Shown here: in pieces, positions 33,176-41,639 of the stretch
How positions within the stretch are numbered: position 1 is the first letter of the stretch
How the letters are laid out: the number at the start of each line of letters is the position of its first letter
From: Hermatobates lingyangjiaoensis
Taxonomy: Eukaryota > Arthropoda > Insecta > Hemiptera > Hermatobatidae
Direction: 5' to 3'
NCBI GenBank assembly: GCA_026182355.1
Contig: JAPFBL010000366.1
Coordinates: 1 to 64,000, forward strand
DNA length: 64,000 bases
Program-made: the position numbers and the translations under genes
Notes under the pieces: model-generated
The model's database searches: none
What the model was told of the DNA's origin: nothing
What the model saw: only the letters and a program-made list of their open reading frames with translations

Positions 33176-36100
33176 ATATATACCATGATAAACGAAAAAA
33201 CGGTCCGGCAGGACAAATAACAATTAAAATAAGCAGTGACACATAAACAGAAACACAACAAAGACTCACTTTTCAATATTTCGACCGTAATGGCGGTCGA
33301 AATATTGAAAAGTGAGTCTTTGTTGTATATATATATATAATATATATATACAATTGTGTAGTAATAGGAAATTTAGTCATACAGTGGCACTACTTGCTTC
33401 ATAGTTATTTCAACCCAGAATTCTTTGACTCTGATTTGTCCTACTTGAAGATCTACTACGTGTGAAACTAGTCCGACCTCAAAAACTATTCACGAGGTAA
33501 GATGGTTTTTGTATAATAATATGATGTTTACTAACTACTGTGGTATTACAATACGAATGTAATTAACAAATCATTCTTATTATATGGAGATGATCGGTTT
33601 GAACTGAAATATTTATTTGTTTTCACTTCTTATGTCGTTAATAAATTGGTTTTAGCCTTGAAAATGCTAAACAATTTTTGGCGAAACGTCAGCGTATAAA
33701 CAGGAGTGTATTTCTTTAGACCAAGAATCTTTAAGAAACCCACTTTGGAAAATATTTTAATAATAATGAATGGTCCAAAACAAATTTAAATTTTTCAAAA
33801 GTATTTAATTAACGAGAGAAATTAATGTTAAAAGAAAGCAGTTCTTAAATGGTCGTAGAACATTTGAGGGTTAAGCTCGTAACTTGCTGTCAACAACAAG
33901 AGCGTGTTTAGTGAACTGATGATCACAATTAATATGAACCCTCTTTTGTTTTTGAAACTGATCGCTCCGATTGAAGCGGTATACTGGAAGAAGAAGATTC
34001 CGTGATATGATTTTTACTATCTGAAGTGTAACAGGTGAAGATAGAGGGCCAGGTTAGCCCAGTGTCAACGGACTGGTAGGTCCGGGTTCAATACCCTCTG
34101 TGGCCCTCGATTTATTCACGTGGGAGGTGAATTAATCTGAGTACACTGTCCCTCGGAGAGGACCTTTAAGCTGTTGTCAAGTACTACTAAACATTAAAAG
34201 ATCCCTACTCTAAATACTTTTGAGTTAGGCAAAATTTAGAGCTACCAAGGTAGAATCAATCTACATTCTGTGGCATGACAAAGGGCTAATGTTTAGGCTA
34301 TGTGTGTTCCCTTATGCGTAAAAAGTGAAGATTTATTCATACATTTATTCGTACAGTAAGTTGAGAAAATGTTTAATCCTCTAAATCATAAAAGTGGATG
34401 GGTGAAACAGTTTAACTCGGGTCAAATAAGATTTGCTCAACTATATCCAGCGAACTGGAAGATAGATCAGTTGATGTTATCCACTGCATGGCAAAACTGT
34501 GGTAATGATATCATGAAGATAGGTGAATAAAATTCCTGATATTATAATGAATCCAGAACAGCGAGTACTATTCTAATTTTGCTTCTACATAAATTTAGCT
34601 ACCCACTTTGAAAACATCAAAGGCCCTACGTCACTTAGACAACTGGAGGAAACTATGAGGAGTTGGTTGGGAGGTACCCACGCCCACTTAAAAACTCAGT
34701 AAGAAGTAAAAAGTGTCAGAACTATACAAGGATAGTTTAAACAGCAAAGTGAACACATCTGTACTGCTGAAACAAAAAAGTTGAACAAAGTGTTGCCAAT
34801 GATGTTTCTATAGAATTTGATAAAAAAACTACAATTCAATTGTTAGTTGTCTTTCTTCTGCATTCTACACCATTTTTATCATTAATTATTAAACGACCTT
34901 CCATTTCATATATGAACTACAGCTTTTTACATACTAAGATAATGAAAAATAAAAACACGTGACTAATGAATGGGTTAAAAGGACATAATTTTATTGAATA
35001 CTCATTTTGATAATTGAAATTATTTCCCATTCAGTTTGAAATACTATTGTACATTATTTCCTAAGCACAGAGAATATCGGAATAGTGAGCGAAAAACACG
35101 CTTTGGAAGACTGCCAATACTGAGCTTGCATGTCATTCCCCTAGAGACGGACTTCGTATTAGGATTACTTTCCCAGTATCATTCAAAATGATGGTACTAT
35201 TCACTAACATATCGTATGGTTTAACATTAAACTTAAGATATTTATTTAGATTTTTTTTTCTTTTAATTTTAAGGACGGTTGCTCGGAACGCCCATACCCA
35301 CAAACTCGTTCGTCGGAATCCCTCTATAAATATCAGAGGTAATAAGATTTCTTAATACATTAAGATGGGTGGATTTAATTCAGGATCATTAATTACTAGG
35401 AACAACTCCCTAAGAACAGGTTGACAGGTTTTTTTCCTTCATATCAGTAACCATTGGTGATGAAGCATTAAGAAATACCTTAATGTAATGAAATGAATAT
35501 TCATTTCCCTCTTTCAATGATTTCAGATTAAGCACATTTACATTATCATTAATGAAATTCTAATTAGGAAATTATTATTTCATTAATTAGTTCGTAATTA
35601 ATGAATTATTTAGTTATCTGATGATTTACGTTATAATTTTATTATTTTCGCAGATTAACGATGAGTTTAACACAGGCATGGGCAACCTTTTGTGAACTGA
35701 GGGCCGCATTATATAATTTTCAAGTGACTGCGGGCCGCATGGTAATTTCTGTGGTATTTCGATATATACAGCTTATATGTATAATGTATTTTTATAAAGA
35801 TATAGAAATACATATTGTACGCTATATTAATGTGTCAATAATTATTTAACTTTTTATTGTTCCTATAATGAGAATTATTATTCATATCTCATTGTCTCCT
35901 TAGGATAAATAATGATCACAAACAATCTTCAAAAGATTAGTGCGTCATGTTTGAAAAAACTAAAACATTTGTTGCTATAGAGCTCTCTATCTCTCATGTT
36001 GTAATTTCCTTCAAAAAGTCAGGGTGAGCTTTTTTTAATAACCAAAAAGCAAAGGAACTTTTAATATTAAGATAGAATTCCAGATAATCTCCGAGGGCCG

Positions 36101-39100
36101 CACAAATACACGTGCTGGGCCGCATGTGGCCCGCGGGCCGCAGGTTGCCCATGCCTGGTTTAACTCATTAAAATACTAATTTAGTAATTGAAGACTAGGT
36201 CTAAATTAATAACTTCTGATTTCAAGCCGACGATTTGCCGAAATTTGTTCAGCATTCTCAAGGCTAAAAAAATTAGAAAAAATCACTCCTATATTCCACA
36301 GTACTATATACTAATATATCAATGATCAAATCACAATATAAAATGTGAAAAAGACAAGACTAAGTTCTTTCAACCGTAACAAGCGATCTTCGTCAGAGTC
36401 AAAAACCCAACTGTTGGATTTTTGACTCTGACGAAGACCGCTTGTTACGGTTGAAAGATCTTAATCTTGTTTTCACATTTTATATTGTGGTTTGATCATT
36501 GATTGTTGTTTCACGTGTTTTTTCACGTAAAATTTTTTTATACTACTATATATAATATATATTATAGTATTACTACATATACTATAATACTAGTATAAAC
36601 GAACTCTGAACTCAAACTCCTCCACATAATATCAACTACCAGAAAACAAAAACACAATAAACAACAACACAAAAAAATGTACAGTGTTGCTTTTATAGAC
36701 CAGTGGTGGGCAACCTTTAACACCAAAAGAGCCATTTGAACCCAGTTTCAAAATAAAAAAACCCACTCAGAGCCGCAAATACTTTTTGACAACTAAAAAG
36801 GGGATAAACGCATTTATCAAAAAGTAAAAAATAAACATACACTTATTAGTGTATGGTTATTTGCTTTCACTACCCTTTTAAAGATGGGCTATAAAGTGTT
36901 GCTTATGATATTCTCAAAGTGCTACAGAGAAAATTAAATTTAATTTCTAATGAACACATTGTGAACATTCTGAGTTCTTGACAAATAATAAGAATGTCTA
37001 AACAGGCTCTGTCAAATAAATTATAGGCTGAACCTAAGTAATCCATGTAGCAAACAAAGAGGGCGTTCGGGCGGGAATACCGGCTTTCACGAATATGACG
37101 TTTATTTTGAGCTACAAAAAACAATAAAATATACTTTTTTTTAATATTTTAAGATCGCATAAAGATCTTCCAATTTAGAACTAAAACACTAAAAAATAAC
37201 TAACACAAATAAAAAACACATAAATACTTTTTTAAAGTAATTTATTTTCCCAAGCCACTCGGAGCCGCAATATAAGGATGAAAGAGCCGCATGCAGCTCC
37301 GGAGCCGCAATATAAGGATGAAAGAGCCGCATGCAGCTCGGGAGCCGCAGTGTAAGGATGAAAGAGCCGCATGCAGCTCCGGAGCCGCAGGTTGCGACCC
37401 TTGTTATAGACAGATGTGTTTATAGCATTGTTAATTTTATTATTATTATTATTAGAGCTAAAAAAACAATAAAAGTAATGTTACAAACACATCTGTCTAT
37501 AAAAACAATAACACTTTTCTTTTATCTTTTTTTTGGTTTCGGCAGTTGTTTATTGTGTTTTTGCTTTCTGGTAGTTGATATTCTTTAGATGAATTTGTTT
37601 TCATAGTTCGCCTATAGTAGTACCAAATTTTTTAATTTTTTTTGCCTAGAGAATGCCGAATTTTGGACTTAATCCTCAGTAAATAAATTAACATTTTGAC
37701 CCATCACAAGGTGAACAAGGTGTTCCATTAAAATTTATATTTTAATAATCCTTCACATCGATACCTGTTCACTAAACGAATAGGAAAAGCCGAATGTCGA
37801 TAAATGCTTACAAAAACAAAAAAATACCAAAATATGGAAAAACGATGTTCATAAGATGAACAAATGATAACTTACTTAATGTAATAACAATGTATTTAAC
37901 AATGAATGTTATAAAATTAAAAAAAAAACAGACAATTTTCATATCATGTTCTGTTTCACTTACTTACGTGTGAAGATGGCCTCGTTAAACTGTTTCGTTT
38001 ATCTGTGGGACTTACTGGCACGTATCTCTCGCGTTAAGCGGGCAGTATAACTGTACAGTTACCATATCTGATGAAGGAAAGTGTTGAAGAGAGAATGGGA
38101 GCATTCTTGTCCCAAGATATTGATAAAATCCAAAGAATGTTCGAGAGTGGTGCCCTGGGCCACGGATTAAACAATTGCTCATAAACATAACTAAAATATT
38201 AGACGTTTCTAGATAGCCAGTTTCTTAGTCGTCCAAAAAAAAAATTAAATAAGTATGATTTTCCGTATCATATAAATGACTATTAATAATAAAAATTCTA
38301 AATGCAAAATTTTAAATAAATATAATTTTCAAAACAACCTACTCACAAAAAGGCGGATTTTATCAATTTTTGTACTGAACATAGCTGTTCGAGTAGAAAA
38401 ATGTTCATTTTTCTATAAAAAAATTAAAAAAATATATTAAACTATTAGTCATGGAATGTATATTGATAAGATGAAAATGATATGTAAATTAACTTATAAG
38501 ATCTAATAGAATTTGATGATTATATGTTCATTACTTCCTTAATATTTTAGGTTTAGGACCTATCATCTCCTTTTTATACAGTTAGTTTTTTTTCAGACGA
38601 ATTCCACGTATGAATAATTTTTAGCAACGTAAATAGTGGGAAAAATGTAGTGACCAAGTAATGCTGAATTTACCTCGCTGTGGAGGTCGCTGTAGTTGCT
38701 GATGGAGGATGGACTAGCCAGCATTCCCTCTGAAGGACTGTGGTTCGCCGAGTCACGACCTCCGCTTTCCTCAGATTCTCTCATCTTAATAGTGTCCACT
38801 TCCAGATTAGCCAGCTTGTCAGCCAAATGATTCTTTTCAACTTCAGTCGACATTGTTTCACCTTGGGTTTTTTCCGAACTACTGCTAGAAGGTATACAAG
38901 ATTCGATTTTTTCGGGCTCTTTTTCAGCCTTAATTGTTGCTTGAGTTGCCTCGATTAAAGCGATTTCCTTTCGTTCGACTAGTTGAGGAGATGGCAGGTG
39001 TTCTAACCTTTCCACTGATTCTGCCGTCAGAGGCTCTTCTTCAATGGGAAGAAGGCAGTGCTTAACTGTTCGCTTCTGTATGAGTTGTTCTTCCTCTTGT

Positions 39101-39594
39101 TCTTTTTGGATGATAGGTTGCTGCTCGATTTGCAGGTCTTCTCTTTTTAGAACGGTCGTGTTGTCAACAAACGGTTTGTTTTCTTCTTTCTTATCGATGA
39201 TTCGTTGCTCTGAAGATTGATCTTCTTTCTTCAGATCAATTGATTGCTGTAAAGAAAGCTCGTTGTTTTGCTCAAGCGATCGCTGGTCAACTGACCAATC
39301 CTCCTTTTGATCAGGTAATTGCTGCTCGACCAGCAAGTCTTTTGTCTTTTGATCAAGTACCTTTTCCTCCGCTGATACTTCTTTTACAATGCTTCGTTGT
39401 TGCTCTTGCTGGAGAGATTCGGCTTTGTCTGGCCGATAACCTGTCGCCACTAATTCAGCTTTCTGCTGCTTTTCAGCCTCCTTTTCTGTTGGCTCTTTAC
39501 ACGATCTACTCCTGCGTACCCAGAGGATGCTCACTATGAAGGCAAGGGCTGCAAATGGCACTGCCACTAACAGTCGTCGTCCCACTGGCTCCAT
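18748..39594 (-). CDS. AKAP1: A-kinase anchor protein 1, mitochondrial, eight coding exons (636 aa)
   Basis: Exons on the minus strand, in order: 39594-38674, 32380-32258, 30640-30514, 26517-26384, 24002-23831, 23106-22897, 21123-20987 and 18834-18748. All junctions are GT-AG, all phases match, and the total of 1911 nt gives 636 aa. Residues ~8-26 form a hydrophobic anchor followed by Arg/Lys, as expected for outer mitochondrial membrane targeting. Residues ~85-175 are Glu/Gln/Lys-rich degenerate repeats. A KH domain (~341-410) carries the GxxG loop GRNG at 356-359. A Tudor domain has the core VDYGGY at 524-529 and C-terminal strands (FACWV) like vertebrate AKAP1. The family tethers PKA and mRNAs to mitochondria. 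I could not place the PKA RII-binding amphipathic helix with confidence. The gene converges on the zinc-finger gene; its introns hold Helitron, hAT, SINE and PLE insertions. Confidence 0.93.
18921..19805 (+). mobile_element. Helitron-like non-autonomous element in AKAP1 intron 7
   Basis: 5' end TCTATATAAATAAAATAATG, 3' end CCGGCAAAGACGGGTACGTT followed by TGCTAG. A CCGG...ACGG near-hairpin just before the CTAG end and insertion next to T fit Helitron ends. The inside holds two direct repeats of ~130 bp (around 19060-19195 and 19197-19335, sharing AAACTCAGCCACCAT). No Rep/helicase coding. Confidence 0.6.
19815..20190. mobile_element. PLE-derived foldback, ACGT family, ~150-bp arms
   Basis: TTTTTTATCGAGGTTTGGTC and its counterpart GAACCTCGATAAAAAAG bracket the element; hairpins ending ACGTCGGC lie at 19913-19950 (minus) and 20078-20115 (plus). 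The right edge continues into a short PLE N-terminal remnant on the minus strand (CIKEGLLPKFTN). Confidence 0.7.
20236..20505. mobile_element. PLE-derived foldback, ACATGT family, ~115-bp arms
   Basis: Arms share TGACGCCAAATTTAG-like, AATAACACTCTCATTATTTCG-type and ACAATAAAGTACATCT sequences in inverse. The plus-strand unit is the cleanest hammerhead-like example in the window: GTC 20374-20376, CTGATGA 20377-20383, T, GAATG/CATTC, GAA 20400-20402, ACATGT 20403-20408, C, GAC 20410-20412. Confidence 0.8.
20987..21123 (-). CDS. AKAP1: AKAP1 coding exon 7 (C-terminal half of extended Tudor region)
   Basis: 137 nt, phase 1 in and phase 0 out, encoding GEGWSEEARLFVHNMTFKR and QAQVVCYTDQGVPLINLF. 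The donor is GACCTGAA before GTATGA, a weaker but GT donor. It is required to link the Tudor core to the terminal exon. Confidence 0.9.
21467..21757. mobile_element. hAT MITE with perfect 8-bp target duplication
   Basis: Ends CAGTGATGGGATTTA and AATCCCACCACTG, flanked by GTCAAAAT at 21459-21466 and 21758-21765. Internal inverted segments (GAACCGGT repeats) make it partly palindromic. In AKAP1 intron 6, no coding. Confidence 0.88.
21965..22383. mobile_element. hAT MITE with perfect 8-bp target duplication
   Basis: Inverted ends CAGTGTTTCCCAAA / TTTGGGAAACACTG, flanked by GTCTACTG at 21957-21964 and 22384-22391. 419 bp, no coding. Unrelated in its interior to the MITE at 21467. Confidence 0.9.
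22392..22896. other. AKAP1 intron 6 sequence, moderately GC, unclassified
   Basis: 22490-22740 has several short inverted words (CAAACTGGGTTGTATACCCAGGT region) and is less AT-rich than its flanks, suggesting an old insertion, but no family could be assigned. Confidence 0.35.
22897..23106 (-). CDS. AKAP1: AKAP1 coding exon 6 (Tudor core)
   Basis: 210 nt, phase 1 at both ends. Encodes AVCVAPSMGGWYRVQIM and CDIKFVDYGGY, the aromatic-cage strands of a Tudor domain, then LKQIRGDFLMLQFQAVECAL. The match to the AKAP1 Tudor domain is strong by eye. Confidence 0.94.
23413..23709 (+). mobile_element. tRNA-derived SINE, full-length copy
   Basis: Head resembles a tRNA with Pol III box A (GTTAGCTCAGATGTTAACG) and box B (GGTTCGATACC), then a body with CATCGGTCCCGAGCCTGTAC, GATGTCAGGTACTA, GAGTTAGGCAAAATTT and TGTAGAATCA, and a (CTA)n tail. 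At least three full or near-full copies and four fragments exist in this window. Confidence 0.85.
23831..24002 (-). CDS. AKAP1: AKAP1 coding exon 5 (N-terminal part of extended Tudor domain)
   Basis: 172 nt, phase 0 in and phase 1 out, encoding residues 436-492 (VNNDVVVSSLISAGHMFIHQ onward). Its acceptor CAGTTGCAG at 24003-24011 is the first of a long series of similar acceptor-like copies in the adjacent intron. An alternative AG six bases upstream would add two residues in frame. Confidence 0.92.
24003..25090 (-). repeat. degenerate minisatellite built from copies of an AKAP1 3' splice site
   Basis: AKAP1 intron 4 next to exon 5 holds about a dozen degenerate units of ~55-110 bp. On the minus strand each contains a version of TTTGTTGATTCAGTTGCAG followed by words such as AATCTGTTAA; on the plus strand they appear as CTGCAACTGAAYCMACAAAC at ~24002, 24093, 24149, 24234, 24298, 24644, 24905 and weaker ones up to 25069. 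The first is the acceptor actually used for exon 5. Confidence 0.7.
25560..25985. repeat. inverted repeat, ~110-bp arms, with 190-bp spacer
   Basis: AATCAGTTTTTCGACTATGG and TACATTGACATACGGATATT in the left arm are exactly inverted at 25880-25935. Located in AKAP1 intron 4. Confidence 0.85.
25986..26160 (+). repeat. PLE terminal repeat, ACGT family
   Basis: Complete hammerhead-like unit at 26025-26062: GCC, CTGAAGA 26028-26034, T, GA-ATA hairpin with one mismatch, GAA 26052-26054, ACGT, C, GGC 26060-26062. Confidence 0.75.
26384..26517 (-). CDS. AKAP1: AKAP1 coding exon 4 (end of KH domain and linker)
   Basis: 134 nt, phase 1 in and phase 0 out. Starts with the split glycine then NQQDIDKALDLIRQKFP, the last KH helix, followed by a linker ending SPEDFH. 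The acceptor is TTGTTTCAG, the donor is TTTCCAT before GTAAGC. Confidence 0.9.
26985..27110 (+). repeat. direct copy of the segment at 25906-26015
   Basis: AATCCATAGTCGAAA, TGATTTATCAATAAATTCCT and TACATGTAAAATGTAATAAA recur in the same order, about 95% identical, 1.08 kb apart within AKAP1 intron 3. Confidence 0.85.
27846..27935 (-). mobile_element. SINE 3' fragment
   Basis: ACATTGGGAGTTCTAAATTT and ACTCAAGTATGTTAGAGTAG match the body of the tRNA-derived SINE in reverse. Confidence 0.7.
27945..28255 (+). other. GC-rich insertion of unknown type, possible 5' leader of a non-LTR element
   Basis: Starts with a C-run hairpin (CCCCCCCC ... GGTGGGGGGG) around TGCCTTCACCTTGTCG, then ~270 bp far richer in GC than the surrounding intron, ending abruptly in AT-rich DNA. 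A 74-codon frame shows no family. Confidence 0.4.
28260..28480 (+). repeat. PLE terminal repeat with GGC hairpin
   Basis: GTTTATTGTGTTTTTG, ATGCCAACTATTTTTGGC hairpin, GAAACGTCAGCG. A close relative is at 33590-33760 and another at 37530-37690. Confidence 0.6.
28485..28725 (+). mobile_element. PLE 5' region fragment with hairpin and N-terminal coding remnant
   Basis: Hairpin unit ending GAAACGTCGGC at 28501-28532, then ERKLARRFEKLNKKKVHAI, matching the helical N-terminal region of PLE proteins, and an abrupt end at (TA)n (28680-28716). Confidence 0.65.
28717..28985. mobile_element. PLE-derived foldback, AGGCCT family, ~100-bp arms
   Basis: Inverted copies of TGATGACATAAATTGAAAGG (minus 28775-28800, plus 28872-28891). 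Plus unit: GCTCT 28867-28871, CTGATGA 28872-28878, GAA 28887-28889, AGGCCT 28890-28895, C, AGGGC 28897-28901. Confidence 0.75.
29585..29918 (+). mobile_element. pogo/Tigger-like DNA transposon remnant
   Basis: Inverted ends CACTCATGTCTCGATTTAAC and GTTAAACCAAGGTATGAGTG with TA at each side. An internal start MLKRVNLTVLQKVELIKNLK resembles the CENP-B-type N-terminal HTH of pogo transposases, then the frame runs into the terminal repeat. Only the beginning of the transposase remains. Confidence 0.65.
29905..30411. repeat. 22-bp satellite, about 23 copies, in AKAP1 intron 3
   Basis: Unit GAGGTATGAGTGTATTTCAA plus CC, with C/T and C/G variants arranged in a three-unit (66-bp) pattern. The unit equals the terminal inverted repeat of the adjoining pogo-like element. 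It lies ~100 bp downstream (in gene direction) of AKAP1 exon 3. Confidence 0.92.
30514..30640 (-). CDS. AKAP1: AKAP1 coding exon 3 (KH core with GxxG loop)
   Basis: 127 nt, phase 0 in and phase 1 out. It encodes VITGRLIGRNGSS and the following helix and strand up to KICAIE. The GRNG loop that contacts RNA in KH domains is intact. The acceptor is TATTGCAG, the donor is GAAG before GTAACC. Confidence 0.93.
30641..31480. other. AKAP1 intron 2, no recognised feature
   Basis: AT-rich with no transposon ends or coding signals seen. Confidence 0.4.
31488..31575 (+). pseudogene. PLE N-terminal coding fragment
   Basis: ATAAAGAAGAAAGTTGTTAA then GCAGAAGCTGCTGCT matches the KKLVNAEAAA segment at 11840-11880. 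Short and isolated. Confidence 0.55.
32258..32380 (-). CDS. AKAP1: AKAP1 coding exon 2 (start of KH domain)
   Basis: 123 nt, phase 0 at both ends, encoding 41 residues that end SIYEFIIPQ, the first strand of the KH domain. The acceptor is CTTTCAG before GGTTCC; the donor is CCACAG before GTACAA. It is too short to stand out as an ORF and is found by splice phase and homology of the joined KH domain. Confidence 0.9.
32630..33135. mobile_element. PLE-derived foldback with two terminal-repeat types
   Basis: TCTCCTGAAGACGGATTGCC at 32744-32763, then GAGTCTGTAAGTGTG, followed by an inverted pair (TAATCGGGATTCGGTCAAT / GACCTAATCCCGATTAGAG) at 32930-32960 and 33098-33125. Confidence 0.6.
33130..33355. 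repeat. (TA)n arrays around a small ATAT-family foldback
   Basis: TA runs at 33130-33182 and 33330-33350. Between them, GACTCACTTTTCAATATTTC and its complement form a perfect hairpin around GACCGTAATGGCGGTC (33264-33325). Confidence 0.8.
33590..33760 (+). repeat. PLE terminal repeat, relative of 28260-28480
   Basis: TTTTTGGCGAAACGTCAGCG at 33678-33697, then the shared tail TTCTTTAGACCAAGAATC. Confidence 0.6.
34047..34325 (+). mobile_element. tRNA-derived SINE copy
   Basis: GCCAGGTTAGCCCAGTGTCA (decayed box A), GGTTCAATACC (box B), CCCTCGGAGAGGACCTTTAA and TGAGTTAGGCAAAATTTA. Older than the copy at 51132, with a short deletion in the tRNA head. Confidence 0.85.
34330..35660. other. AKAP1 intron 1 sequence, nothing recognised
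   Basis: AT-rich DNA with no ORF of note and no repeat ends identified. Confidence 0.4.
35673..36157. mobile_element. hAT MITE with near-perfect 8-bp target duplication
   Basis: Inverted ends CAGGCATGGGCAAC / GTTGCCCATGCCTG. Flanks GTTTAACA (35665-35672) and GTTTAACT (36158-36165) match 7 of 8. GGGCCGCA words near both ends; AT-rich interior without a transposase. Confidence 0.88.
36315..36540. mobile_element. PLE-derived foldback, AGATCT family
   Basis: Inverted halves of ~75 bp with hairpin units at 36361-36406 (minus) and 36422-36465 (plus), bracketed by TCAATGATCAAATCACAATA and its complement. Confidence 0.78.
36600..37690. mobile_element. foldback PLE derivative interrupted by a hAT element
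   Basis: ACCAGAAAACAAAAACACAA at 36648-36667 is inverted at 37548-37567 (GTTTTTGCTTTCTGGT version), and TATAGACAGATGTGTTTATA meets AAACACATCTGTCTATAAAA. The right arm ends in a terminal repeat like 28260-28480. Confidence 0.65.
36701..37403. mobile_element. hAT element with perfect 8-bp target duplication and internal tandem repeat
   Basis: Ends CAGTGGTGGGCAACCTT and GGTTGCGACCCTTG, flanked by TTATAGAC at 36693-36700 and 37404-37411. Near the right end a ~40-bp unit containing GAGCCGCATGCAGCTC is repeated three times (37258-37392). No transposase frame. Confidence 0.9.
37695..38670. other. AKAP1 intron 1, proximal part, nothing recognised
   Basis: AT-rich; short poly-A runs; no coding or repeat boundaries seen. 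Confidence 0.4.
38674..39594 (-). CDS. AKAP1: AKAP1 coding exon 1 (membrane anchor and Glu/Gln-rich region)
   Basis: Encodes residues 1-307 from MEPVGRRLL. The hydrophobic stretch LLVAVPFAALAFIVSILWV is followed by RRSRSCK. The donor is GCGAG before GTAAAT, phase 0. An acceptor (TTGTTGCAG) on the minus strand places the exon boundary at 39617, so the 5' UTR is split and its first exon lies further upstream. The open frame continues past the donor but is not used. Confidence 0.92.
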
Positions 39595-39617
39595 ACCAGG
39601 TCTCCTTTACACCAAAC

Positions 39618-40280
39618 CTGCAACAAACATACTTCAATTAGAAAAACCCAGTTTTCATCTCTTCTATCAGTCAGTTATATCAATAAAAATAAAGAGTGGA
39701 CTTCTTCACTCAGTACGGCAAAAGTAAACACACTGTAAAATTAAATGTAATATTCTGTTAATTGAATAGAAACAGTACACTTATTACAATTGGATTGTGT
39801 TTAACCTTTCAAAATTACACCTAAAAGTTATAAAAGATCCACCCACCTCACCCTTCTACTACAATTTCTTGGAATTACACCCAACTAATTTTACAGGTTT
39901 TTGAAAACTTTGATGTCATTTCAGATGAAAATATTTCTAACAAAAATTGTAAAGTATACAATTTGTATTCAACCATGTTTTGTTTCAGATATCCTTCAAC
40001 GCATTTTGTTTTCAAAATATTTTCTTCTGAATATTTTTATATAAATTTCTTATGATTTTAATCGATTCAGACGTAACTCAGACAGGGGTCATCCTCCTTA
40101 TAACACGAGTCAACACATATTGAAGAATACCTACATCGTTTATTAGTACCTCATAGATAGAGAGTACGGCCCATTAAAGTGATCTAGGGTAGTGCACATG
40201 GTTTTAAAAAATCCTGCATATAATTTCATTACGCAAAGCACTCGTAAATGAGCAGACATTTTCAAGTAGATTGGTTCATA
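39618..40280. other. upstream intron or flank of AKAP1
   Basis: Follows the splice acceptor that precedes the AKAP1 start codon, so it should be intronic for the 5' UTR. No first exon or promoter could be identified. Confidence 0.4.

Positions 40281-40282
<2 letters not shown>

Positions 40283-40351
<69 letters not shown>
40283..40351. repeat. (CT)n followed by (TA)n microsatellite
   Basis: About 16 CT units then about 17 TA units. Confidence 0.95.
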
Positions 40352-40353
<2 letters not shown>

Positions 40354-41617
40354 CTAAAACCTATATGGGAGTTTCTTATCTAACAAATAAACGGACTCTG
40401 CAATTTCATTTTATAGATATAAATAAATTCTAATAAATAAAAACTAGACAAAAAATTGGATATTTTACTTTTCACCATAATAATGTCTTCAAAAATACTT
40501 TAAAAAATATTTAAAAGAAATATTTCAGGACCAGTTTGCCACTGAATAGGAATATAAGATAATATAAGATACCAAGCAATTATCCAATTATACCATACGA
40601 AGTAATGGTCCGTTATCCATATAAAGTAATACCAAAAGAACTCTGTATTTTTGTATTTTTTTTTATAAGTTATTCTTTTTAAGTTCATTTTTATGGAATT
40701 GAATGTATAAATGCAAAATTTGTGTACATTTTGAAATTCACCCCACACGTATACTGTAGAGCATTTGTACTATTAATCATTGTTCTGCATGGTGATAAGT
40801 ACTATTTGAAAATTTTTGGCAGGTGCATACAAATATTCATCACAGAGGATTTAGGAGATAATCGAGGAAAATGACAGCCATTGATGGTTTTCAAAACAGT
40901 GATGAAGGATTTCAGTGACTGCAGCTGAGGTATTTGACAAGCCCTCCACTATAAATCTCTTGGGACATTATATGACTGACCGTAACATTATGCAGTTAAG
41001 ACGTAAATGCCAAGGATTTATCTGTTTTCTAATCACGGCTAATTGGAAGCCCTCTTTTCCTCATGAACTTTCTCTTTTTTATATATTTCCAATGGCCAGA
41101 TTTATTGTTGCCTTTCAGCGAATGACAAATTCGTTGCTTTAAATTCTATTCCTAAAGAATTTTTACTATTTAAAGCCAGAATACTAAAAAAATATAAACG
41201 TTGCAAAAGTTTATTGGAAATGCAAACTTCATTAGTGATGTACAAATTGAAATAATCTTGTTTAATCACACTATAATCAAAAAGTTCACTTTTGATTTCA
41301 CTGGGGTTATGCAAAAAGGTGGCTTAATGGAAAAAAACTCCTGTCCCGGATCCAAGATTATTTATGGTTCGGCTCCAACTTATTTGCTAAGGAAGAAATT
41401 AATAAAAGCTTTTAATAACTTATCATCTAGTATAACCGACAAAACTTTCGCAAAAAATGAATAGAAAAATGAATGAAAAATCGTCTATATTTAGAATATA
41501 TAGTTTTTAATCAACACCTTTAACTGTAGACTGCTCACCTTATGAGCTATCCAAGGGACAAAGTTTGTGACAAAATTTATAATTCAATCCCATGCATGAT
41601 GGGCAACTCGTATTATT
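40352..41617. other. AT-rich DNA, nothing recognised
   Basis: Contains small ORFs (e.g. 41201-41464, 87 codons) without family features; judged chance frames. Confidence 0.4.
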
Positions 41618-41638
41618 GGGGGGGGGGGGGGGGGGGGG
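41618..41638. repeat. 21-bp poly-G tract
   Basis: Uninterrupted run of 21 G in AT-rich DNA. Could form G-quadruplex; could also be an assembly-sensitive homopolymer. Confidence 0.9.
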
Positions 41639-41639
41639 A

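Noticed and set aside
39240..39539. 99-codon ORF on the + strand
   Set aside because: Antisense shadow of AKAP1 exon 1, whose reading is confirmed by splicing and by the joined domains.
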